A DNA stretch of 7,994 nucleotides from Chloroflexota bacterium (GTDB taxonomy: Bacteria; Chloroflexota; Anaerolineae; Thermoflexales; Thermoflexaceae): contig JAUQQB010000120.1 in NCBI GenBank assembly GCA_030550075.1, forward strand, positions 1-7,994, given 5' to 3'. The position numbers and the translations under genes were made by a program. The notes under the pieces were generated by a model. The model was given only the letters and a program-made list of their open reading frames with translations, had not been told where the DNA came from and did no database searches. The stretch's first letter is position 1. Each line of letters starts with the position of its first letter. Positions 1 through 5,291 of the stretch are shown here, piece after piece.

Positions 1-56
1 CGGCGCCCTGCTCCGCCCCCAAAGCCCCCATGGGAAACGAACTGCGTAAGTCCTAA
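1..56. repeat. Left half of a palindromic MITE-like repeat
   Basis: Read on the minus strand, this stretch runs from TTAGGACTTACGCAGTT inwards through a GC-rich arm to GGCGCC at the window edge. It matches 7928-7983 at 53 of 56 positions by direct comparison, in inverted orientation. Bases 2-56 form one arm of a putative 113-bp hairpin whose other arm is 7928-7982; base 1 would be the last loop base. No transposase is present, so by structure it is a non-autonomous repeat (MITE or REP-like). The TTAGGACTTAC end resembles insertion-sequence ends I associate with cyanobacteria and Chloroflexota, but I cannot name the family. The repeat probably continues outside the window. Confidence 0.75.
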
Positions 57-143
57 TTCAGTGATAAGTGGGGGATGGGAATGATTCCTTCACCAAAATA
101 GCTTTCGGAGGTTGGACTGGGGCAAAGGCCTCTGGCCCAACCA

Positions 144-160
144 ACGAACTGGGAAAGTCC
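144..160. repeat. Diverged copy of the repeat arm
   Basis: ACGAACTGGGAAAGTCC here matches ACGAACTGCGTAAGTCC at 37-53 in 15 of 17 positions, in the same orientation. It may be a relic of a second repeat end. Outside the 17 bp the similarity is lost, so chance is not excluded. Confidence 0.35.
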
Positions 161-348
161 CCCTCGGGTCTCTTCGATTAGGGCTTCTCACGACCCGGAG
201 GGGTGACTGCCGGGATTTACCGGTTTGTCCAGAGTCCAGCGGGATCCATCGCGCTCCACAAATGTGGCGTTGAAGATCCATGTGGGATCTGGCGGTTCCG
301 CTTCTGGGGATCCGATGGAAGAGATCGGGATCGCCCCTATTGAGGGTC

Positions 349-368
349 TTTCCCGGCGAGCCGGGAAA
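349..368. other. Perfect 9-bp hairpin
   Basis: TTTCCCGGC (349-357) pairs perfectly with GCCGGGAAA (360-368) across a 2-base GA centre. There is no T-run on either side in the expected place, so it is not a typical intrinsic terminator. It lies within the region transcribed by the promoter at 479-507 and could be an RNA stem or a protein-binding palindrome. Confidence 0.5.
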
Positions 369-478
369 CCACAAATCACTCCCCTGCCCTTTCGCAACTG
401 ACTTCAGGAAGGCCAATCCAGCTCCACGCGCGAAGGTTCCAGCAGCCGTCTGTGGGGTTAGTAGTATCGCAAATTAAA

Positions 479-507
479 AATATAGCAACAAATCTCATTT
501 ATGTCAA
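479..507 (-). promoter_or_regulatory. Consensus-like sigma-70/sigma-A promoter
   Basis: On the minus strand TTGACA (507-502) is followed after exactly 17 bases by TATATT (484-479), inside an AT-rich island (about 470-510) that contrasts with the GC-rich surroundings. The -35 is a perfect consensus match, the -10 differs from TATAAT at one base, and the spacing is optimal. Transcription would begin near 471-473 and run left, away from the glycan genes and towards the end repeat. No good coding frame lies directly downstream within the window. Confidence 0.7.
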
Positions 508-558
508 ATCCATCCCAATCCTCTTCGCGCTGCGGGCGTTTAAAGAGATAAGAGGAGC

Positions 559-1020
559 TCATGGGCTCTTCCCGATCAGCCGGTAGACTGGGCCGAAAGG
601 CTGAATCTCAAAATGCTGGCGGATGCCTTCCAGGTCGTAGTACCGGTAGACATCGACCAGGAAAAGGTAAGGGCGGTCCCGATACCGCAGGATCCGGGAG
701 ACCTGATCACCGGCTAGTTGAACCAGTTCCACATCCGAGCGGGTGCCTTCCACGATCTGGAGGTAACGGATGACGGCCCAGATGCTGTAGTCGGCGAAGA
801 GGACGCTATTGGGCGGAAGGGCGGAGAGGATCCGTTCCCCCAATTCCCGCGCGCCGGTCTCCCGGTGCTTCCAGGGGGAGAGCACATAGGTCAGGTTATC
901 CCGTCCCGGGAGGGGACGGAAGCCGGGGAGATTGGAGACGAAGGGACGGGCCACCACTGGGGCGAGGGCATAGAACACAACAGGAAGGACAACGGTTAGC
1001 AGGACAATACCCGCCGTCAT
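559..1020 (-). CDS. C-terminal part of a DUF2723-type GT-C glycosyltransferase (split gene)
   Basis: The 153-aa product has one predicted membrane segment near residues 4-24, then a soluble part carrying LPPNSVLFADYSIWAVIRYL and VEGTRSDVELVQL. That pattern (an 'lpp-xxx-vlfad' stretch followed by 'Y-q-veG-RpDV') is usual at the C-terminus of DUF2723/TMEM260-like proteins, after the multi-pass N-terminal domain. It is in the same reading frame as the upstream 1045-2067 gene, separated by one TAG and eight sense codons (PRLTGRRW). It is therefore almost certainly the tail of the same ancestral protein. It has its own ATG with GGAG four bases upstream, so it could be made separately by translational coupling, or it could be a dead fragment. 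The TGA stop at 559-561 is followed by no clear terminator. Confidence 0.7.
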   Translation of the reverse strand: MTAGIVLLTVVLPVVFYALAPVVARPFVSNLPGFRPLPGRDNLTYVLSPWKHRETGARELGERILSALPPNSVLFADYSIWAVIRYLQIVEGTRSDVELVQLAGDQVSRILRYRDRPYLFLVDVYRYYDLEGIRQHFEIQPFGPVYRLIGKSP

Positions 1021-1044
1021 CCATCTCCGGCCCGTCAGCCGGGG

Positions 1045-1047
1045 CTA
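1045..1047 (-). other. In-frame amber codon interrupting the DUF2723 gene
   Basis: TAG (read on the minus strand) separates two parts that are in the same frame: 1048-2067 and 559-1044. Without it the frame would stay open from 2067 to 559, about 502 residues, with family motifs on both sides. A single base change (for example from CAG, TGG or GAG) explains it. Sequencing error, recent pseudogene formation, amber suppression and a stable two-part protein are all possible. Confidence 0.8.
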
Positions 1048-2067
1048 GAGGGCGGCGAAACCGATAGCGATCCAGAGGGTGAAGATGACATACATCTGCA
1101 GGTAGTAGTGGAGGTTCCACCAGTATTCCCCACCCGTCTGAGGGTCCGTGGCAGCCAGGAGGAACAGAACGTCTCCAAGTGCGGCCAACCCCAGCATCCA
1201 GGCCTGGGGGCGCCCGGAGCGGAGGAAGTCCCACAGGCCCCGGAAGCCGGGGATGAAGGTGAGGGGAAACTGATAGAGCAGCAGGGCCAGACCGACGCCG
1301 ACGCCCAAGAGGAGAGCCGATGGTCGGGTGGTCACGTACCCAAGCCCCCGCAGGAAGCCGAGGATGGTGCCCAGGGCGCTGCCAGTGGTCCCCGTCCGGG
1401 TCAGCAGGAAGAGATAAGGGGCAACCCCCGCCACCCACGCCAGGGTGGCCAGGAGCAACTCCCTGCCCAGGCCGGGCTCCCCGCGGCGGCGCCAGGCGAC
1501 CAAGCCGACGTAAACCAGGAATCCCGCCGCCGCGGTCGCCATCACCAGATGGTTGAGCAGGCTGAGGCCGTAGAGGAAGGCGACCCCCCACAGATAACCG
1601 CTCTGTCTCTTCTCTTCCCACAGGAGGAGCAGGTAAATGCAGGCGATCAGGAGCAAGGCGTTGAGGGAGTAGACCTTGGCCATTACGGCATAGGTCCAGA
1701 AGGTGTGAGAGACCGCCAGGGCGGCGGTCGCCAGGAGGGAAGCCGGGGTGGAGCGGGTGAGGCGGCGGGCAGTGAGGAAAACCAGAACCAGCGCGCCCGT
1801 CGCGAAGACGGCGGAGGCCAGGTTGGCTCGCCAGGCCACGTCCCGAATCGGCAGCCAGGTGAAGGGATGGGCCAGGATGACCCAGAGGGGGTGGCCGAAA
1901 ATCCCGCCAGGGAGTTGAAGCTCCAGCAGGTAGGCCATGGTCTGGAAGGTGGCGAAATCCCCGCCGCCCCAGAGGAGGCCCGGGGCGAGGGTAGCGATGT
2001 AGAGGGCGAGGGCAGCGGCGGAAAGAGTTGCGGACAAAATGGCATCGGAGCAGATTCTCACCCTCAC
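1045..2067 (-). CDS. N-terminal part of a DUF2723 (TMEM260-like) GT-C glycosyltransferase
   Basis: The 340-aa product is strongly hydrophobic with many membrane spans. Family landmarks are in order: TLAPGLLWGGGDFATFQ (residues 26-42, the first outer loop with the acidic residue expected of GT-C enzymes), GHPLWVILAHP (58-68), SHTFWTYAVMAKVYSLN (120-136) and FLYGLSLLNHLVM (164-176). DUF2723 proteins are related to eukaryotic protein O-mannosyltransferases and are inferred to transfer sugar from a polyprenyl-phosphate donor outside the cytoplasmic membrane. The start is GTG, overlapping the TGA of the upstream gene as GTGA, with a strong AGGAGG site. The frame ends at a TAG right after a membrane segment (IAIGFAAL), and the missing tail continues in frame as 559-1020. 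Full-length relatives carry both parts in one chain, so this is a nonsense-split or truncated gene. Confidence 0.75.
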   Translation of the reverse strand: MRVRICSDAILSATLSAAALALYIATLAPGLLWGGGDFATFQTMAYLLELQLPGGIFGHPLWVILAHPFTWLPIRDVAWRANLASAVFATGALVLVFLTARRLTRSTPASLLATAALAVSHTFWTYAVMAKVYSLNALLLIACIYLLLLWEEKRQSGYLWGVAFLYGLSLLNHLVMATAAAGFLVYVGLVAWRRRGEPGLGRELLLATLAWVAGVAPYLFLLTRTGTTGSALGTILGFLRGLGYVTTRPSALLLGVGVGLALLLYQFPLTFIPGFRGLWDFLRSGRPQAWMLGLAALGDVLFLLAATDPQTGGEYWWNLHYYLQMYVIFTLWIAIGFAAL

Positions 2068-3596
2068 TTCCTCCTCCTGAAAATCCCCGATACGCCTGGT
2101 TCTTCTACCCGCTCATACATTTGCCGAAAGCGCGGGTCATTGACCAGCAATGTGGTGCCGGTGAAGTTCGTAATCCACTTTCCTTCTGGTGTCTCTTCCA
2201 GGATGTTGACCTGCACGAAACGTGGATTCTGGGCCAGGACATAATCCACATCCCACTTTCCGAACGCGTCTCCCCTTCCCCACAGACCTCCCGGAAGCTG
2301 CACAGGGCGATGGGCAATGTGGACATCGGTCAGACCTACCATATCTATCACTCGGGTTTCCAGGGGGAGGCGATAGGCAATAAAACCCGCATCGATGACG
2401 GCAATGGTATCGGTGGGACGAACGTGCTGGCGCAAGTATGTGACCGTTGGCGTATCCTCGGGAACCACAGGGCCCTCGCCGACGCCGTTTACAAATCGCT
2501 GCTCCAGAGAGAAACCAAGAAGAAAGCCAATTTGCCCGATCACCAGAACATTCATCACGAATCTCCCCCAATGAGAGGGTATGAGCCCTTCCAGCCGGCC
2601 CAGACCGATCTGCAAGAGCAGGGAGAGTGGGGGGAGAATGTGCACCAAAAATCGCTGCACAGGCATCCAATCGCCTCCTCCCAGGAAGATAAAGAATGCG
2701 TAGATGCCGATATTGAACATCCAGTAGCGGACGGCCAGGGAGGAAGGGGCGGAAATGAGGGCTAGCAAAGTAAGGAGCGCGACAAGGAAGAATCCACCCA
2801 CCGATACCAGAGACTGGTAGAGATATACTGCACCCTCCAGGAGCGCTCGCGGGTGCAGGCCAAGGGATTTGGCATAAACGGTGTTGGGCAAGGGATAGCC
2901 ATAGTATGTCCATCGCCAGAGCAAGTAAGGGAGCACCAGACTTCCAAACAGCATCAGGCGGAGATAATCATCCGCTCTCAGGTGAGATTGATGAATATAT
3001 ATCCGCCACAAACGGAATATAAGCACCGTTAGGGCGAATACGACTCCCTCAGGACGTGTCAGGGCCAGCAATCCCCACAGGATACCCGATGCCCATCCCC
3101 GATCATGCTCCTCTTCGTGCAGAAAGACGATTCCGCTAAGAAAGAGCAGGAAAGTAAATAAGGGGGTCTCCAGCCCTCCCACAGCCCATGCCGCAAAGGG
3201 TCCTGATGCGGCCAAAAGCCATGCGGCCACCTTCGGGCCCTCCAGCGTGCGGGAGATCCGCCAGACGAGGCAAAGCGTAAGCAGCGATAGCAGGAGGCCA
3301 AGTCCTTTTGCAGCCAGAACCAAATCTAAACCGAAATAAGCGAGAGGAGTTAAGAAGACGATCCAGAGGAAATTGGAGTAGCCTTCTACACGCTCGCCGA
3401 TGTTATAGACCAGGCCATTCCCATGAATCCACTGCTGAACATAGCGGAATGTGATAAAAGCATCATCAACGATGAATCCTTTATATAGGACCAAGTGCGC
3501 CAGAAAAAATGCTACCACAATGAGCAAGGTGGCAACAGTAGCTTTCCGTGATCTCTCACCCATTTGGCCAAAGGACGAGTTCATGGACAAGTCCAT
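2064..3596 (-). CDS. AftB-like polytopic GT-C glycosyltransferase
   Basis: The 510-aa integral membrane protein has a short cytoplasmic head, a first membrane span at about 21-38, then the diagnostic outer-loop motif VDDAFITFRY (43-52), where the DD pair is the likely catalytic/metal-binding acid as in other GT-C enzymes. GERVEGYSNFLW (67-78), GGLETPLF (140-147), LTRPEG (179-184), YYGYPLPNTVYAK (231-243) and GGGDWMPVQRFL (307-318) follow. A C-terminal soluble part (about 370-510) carries DAGFIAYRL (402-410) and DMVGLTD (418-424). This series is typical of the bacterial family related to mycobacterial arabinofuranosyltransferase AftB, which uses a decaprenyl-phosphate sugar outside the membrane; donor and acceptor here are unknown. 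A second ATG at 3584 (giving MNSSF) is an alternative start, and neither has a strong ribosome site. By eye the gene is noticeably less GC-rich than its neighbours. Its stop overlaps the next start. Confidence 0.8.
   Translation of the reverse strand: MDLSMNSSFGQMGERSRKATVATLLIVVAFFLAHLVLYKGFIVDDAFITFRYVQQWIHGNGLVYNIGERVEGYSNFLWIVFLTPLAYFGLDLVLAAKGLGLLLSLLTLCLVWRISRTLEGPKVAAWLLAASGPFAAWAVGGLETPLFTFLLFLSGIVFLHEEEHDRGWASGILWGLLALTRPEGVVFALTVLIFRLWRIYIHQSHLRADDYLRLMLFGSLVLPYLLWRWTYYGYPLPNTVYAKSLGLHPRALLEGAVYLYQSLVSVGGFFLVALLTLLALISAPSSLAVRYWMFNIGIYAFFIFLGGGDWMPVQRFLVHILPPLSLLLQIGLGRLEGLIPSHWGRFVMNVLVIGQIGFLLGFSLEQRFVNGVGEGPVVPEDTPTVTYLRQHVRPTDTIAVIDAGFIAYRLPLETRVIDMVGLTDVHIAHRPVQLPGGLWGRGDAFGKWDVDYVLAQNPRFVQVNILEETPEGKWITNFTGTTLLVNDPRFRQMYERVEEPGVSGIFRRRK
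2065..2078 (-). promoter_or_regulatory. Ribosome binding site supporting the GTG start
   Basis: AGGAGGAGG at 2078-2070 lies just upstream of GTG at 2067-2065; using the first AGGAGG the spacing is 5 bases. It lies in the last codons of the upstream GT-C gene. With the GTGA stop/start overlap, this predicts translational coupling and fixes the otherwise uncertain GTG start. Confidence 0.75.
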
Positions 3597-3597
3597 G
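3582..3597. other. Palindrome containing both candidate start codons
   Basis: CATGGAC-AA-GTCCATG has perfect 7-bp arms and spans both possible ATGs of the GT-C gene (3596 and 3584). In mRNA it could fold over the start region, or it may be a coincidence. Confidence 0.3.
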
Positions 3598-3867
3598 GCA
3601 AAATCTCAAGATCCTGTTCGGCAAAATCGCATTAGAAGCACTCATGTGCTCCGGGCAAGTCGGGTCAGGGTGTCTGGCTCCAACAGATCAGACAGGCATA
3701 GCATCGGCTGGCTTCGGCCCTTCCACAAAACAGTGCGACAGCTTCCATCCCTGTCCGATGCTGAACCGGAGCAGCGGTCTTAAGTATAACGTAGTGATCG
3801 GTCACAAACACAACATCCTCTATGAGCCACTGCTTCCAGTTAATCAACGCTTTCAGCCGAAAAGGCA
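3598..3867. other. Leader region with possible ORF remnant
   Basis: This is the leader upstream of the GT-C gene. A minus-strand frame stays open from the internal element's edge, where a TGA lies at the junction, to 3665. It gives a peptide containing LINWKQWLIEDVVFVTDHYV, whose first half has natural protein-like composition while its end (CYACLICWSQTP) does not. The longest form from TTG at 3847 has 60 codons. I do not recognise it. It may be the cut-off end of a gene broken by the neighbouring element, or chance. Confidence 0.3.
3783..3811 (-). promoter_or_regulatory. Weak candidate promoter for the GT-C gene pair
   Basis: TATACT (3788-3783, minus strand) is a good -10, but the -35 at 17-bp spacing is GTGTTT, a poor match. 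An imperfect palindrome GTGATCGGTCAC (3794-3805) lies in the spacer and could be an operator. The start would be near 3776, leaving about a 180-nt leader to the ATG at 3596. The presence of a 555-bp gap upstream of this gene makes a promoter somewhere here likely, though this exact site is uncertain. Confidence 0.3.
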
Positions 3868-4071
3868 GGGCTTTTCAATTTTAGGACTTACACCGTTGGC
3901 CTCTGCCCAGGAGGGGTTCCCCCCTCTATCCCCGCCCCCACCGCCGAAAGGTTGCGGGGATGGGATAAAGTTTCTTGTGGGCTGGGACGGGCGCCGAGGG
4001 CACTCGTCTCAGCCCCAAAGACCCTGGGTAAAAGGTCAACTGGGTCACTCCGTAAGATTGTTGAAAAGCCC
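3868..4071. mobile_element. MITE-like element of about 204 bp with terminal inverted repeats
   Basis: The ends are perfect 11-bp inverted repeats, GGGCTTTTCAA (3868-3878) and TTGAAAAGCCC (4061-4071). Weaker inverted similarity continues inwards: CTTAC on both ends, then GTTGGCC (3895-3901) against GTTGACC (reverse complement of 4034-4040), then CCCAGG. Just inside the left end lies TTAGGACTTACACCGTT (3881-3897), matching the window-end repeat signature TTAGGACTTACGCAGTT at 15 of 17 positions. The interior holds nested hairpins: GAGGGG/CCCCTC (3911-3926), ATCCCCGC/GCGGGGAT (3928-3961) and a 17-bp stem (3979-4015). There is no transposase frame. No clear target-site duplication is visible, so the exact borders are provisional. 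It sits between the two gene modules. Confidence 0.6.
3979..4015. other. Long stem-loop within the internal element
   Basis: Arms 3979-3995 and 3999-4015 pair over 17 positions around a GAG loop: 14 Watson-Crick pairs, two positions that become G-U in plus-strand RNA, and one C/A mismatch. No T-run follows on either strand, so it is not a standard intrinsic terminator. It could still end or protect the upstream transcript. Confidence 0.5.
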
Positions 4072-4151
4072 TGGCTGGATGGCCAGCCCCCTGGCGTAGG
4101 AGGCCAGCCCAGCCTTCTGGTGAGCAATGGGGGAGGGATCCAAGCAGAGGT

Positions 4152-5291
4152 TCATTGGATGACTTCTCGCAGCACACCGATCATCCCTTTGACCATGTGG
4201 TCTGATCGAAAGCACGCCTCTAACCTCCGGCGTCCGGCCTCTCCCAGAGCGTTCCTTCGTGCAGGAGCCCGAAGGAGGTCGGCGATCGCCGATGCCATGG
4301 CTTCTGGATCTCCCGGAGGCACCAGCAGGCCGGTTTCCCCATGGACCACGATCTCCGGAAGGGCTCCATGGGCAAAGGCCACCACCGGCTTCTTCATCGC
4401 CATCGCCTCAATGTTCACCAGACCAAAGGGCTCAGGGTCGCCTGGATGGACAAATACGTCCATCGCTGCCAGGGCGGGGCGAACATCGTCTAAATGCCCA
4501 GTGAAGACCACACGTTTCTCCAGGCCGAGCTCGGCAGCCAGACGCTGCAGGCGCTGGGGGTAGTCATCCAGGACCCCAAAGGGGGTTCCCCCGACGACAA
4601 TCCCCCACAGGTCCGGGAACCATTCCCGGACACGCGCCAGCACCTGCAGGAAACGATCCTGCCCCTTCCAGGGCCGGAGCCGTCCTACCATCCCGACTAA
4701 TGGAGCATCGTGGGGAACTCTGTATTGCTGACGGAAGGGCATGCCATCCATAGCCGGGTCATATCGCTCTACCTCAAGGCCATTGTAAACGATGGTCACT
4801 TTCCCTGAGCATGGCAGGTGAATCGCTGTGGCCCGTGAATTGGCGATCACACGAGCAGCAGCAGCGCAGAGCAGCCGCTTTCCCTGCCTATCGGCCCAGG
4901 GATGGCGAGGACGCTCTTCCGAGAGCCAAAAGTCCCGCATGTACCAGATAAAGGGGGTGCCGCTGAGACGGGCGGCCGGGGCCGCATAGAAAGCGGATCG
5001 AACAGTGTTCGCAACAATGGCTCGGGCGCCGATCCGGCGAGCCAGCCGGAAGATGGCCCAAACGCCTTTCGTCCAGTTGAAGGGAGCGCGGAGGGAACGA
5101 CGCAGTCGAGGCATCGGCACAGTGTGGACGGGGACTCCAAGAGCAGCGGCCCGATCCGCCAGCGGGCCGCCGATGCAGGCCAGGTGGGGCTGCCAGGGGG
5201 AGCGATGGAGATGTTTGAGCAGGAGAAGCAGGCTCTGCTCAGCGCCGCCTAAGGCAGGCGCGTGGTCAAGAAAAAGGATAGGATCCGCCAT
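4152..5291 (-). CDS. GT4-family glycosyltransferase
   Basis: The 379-aa cytoplasmic enzyme has the two Rossmann-like domains of a GT-B fold. The N-terminal acceptor domain carries the glycine-rich GGAEQS (residues 15-20). The C-terminal donor domain carries VYNGLE (168-173), VGRLRPWKGQ (202-211) and the E-x7-E motif in EPFGLVNIEAM (287-297), which binds the nucleotide sugar in retaining GT4 enzymes. It likely adds one hexose or similar residue to a lipid-linked glycan; the sugar cannot be read from sequence. I chose ATG at 5291, giving MADPILFLDHAPALGGAEQ, which fits the family's start; the longer frame from 5336 adds a non-homologous 15-residue tail (MNSGLSSTWPSGGKL) and a larger overlap. 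With this start it overlaps the amidotransferase gene by 26 bp, implying co-expression. The Shine-Dalgarno site (GGTGGGAA) is weak, in line with coupling. Confidence 0.9.
   Translation of the reverse strand: MADPILFLDHAPALGGAEQSLLLLLKHLHRSPWQPHLACIGGPLADRAAALGVPVHTVPMPRLRRSLRAPFNWTKGVWAIFRLARRIGARAIVANTVRSAFYAAPAARLSGTPFIWYMRDFWLSEERPRHPWADRQGKRLLCAAAARVIANSRATAIHLPCSGKVTIVYNGLEVERYDPAMDGMPFRQQYRVPHDAPLVGMVGRLRPWKGQDRFLQVLARVREWFPDLWGIVVGGTPFGVLDDYPQRLQRLAAELGLEKRVVFTGHLDDVRPALAAMDVFVHPGDPEPFGLVNIEAMAMKKPVVAFAHGALPEIVVHGETGLLVPPGDPEAMASAIADLLRAPARRNALGEAGRRRLEACFRSDHMVKGMIGVLREVIQ

Larger units (their letters stand above)
57..478. other. Stretch without a convincing gene
   Basis: No recognisable gene lies here. 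Two minus-strand frames stay open, 90-416 (TTG start, 108 codons, preceded by GGAG) and 188-397 (TTG start, 69 codons), and they overlap each other in different frames. The first is rich in R, S and P, as shadow frames often are. The second has a more natural composition (a segment reads ATFVERDGSRWTLDKPV), but a TGA lies three codons upstream of its TTG, so at best it is a decayed remnant. A strong promoter at 479-507 points into this stretch, so it may be transcribed as an untranslated RNA or as the leader of something outside the window. Confidence 0.4.

Noticed and set aside
561..773. Plus-strand ORF with AGGAGCTC before its ATG
   Set aside because: The ribosome-like site looks good, but the frame is antisense to the conserved C-terminal DUF2723 part and its translation has no protein-like pattern.
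896..1621. 241-codon minus-strand frame across the DUF2723 split
   Set aside because: It is R/P/G-rich and out of frame with both DUF2723 parts. I considered whether it could reveal a frameshift, but the two parts are already in one frame with only a TAG between them.
1108..2244. 378-codon plus-strand open frame
   Set aside because: It is antisense to the DUF2723 and GT-C genes, with a low-complexity Q/G/E-rich translation typical of the reverse of a hydrophobic membrane protein gene; the minus-strand frames carry family motifs.
3901..4020. GC-rich hairpins as an intrinsic terminator for the GT4 transcript
   Set aside because: No run of T follows any of the stems on the minus strand; they are better explained as internal structure of the element.
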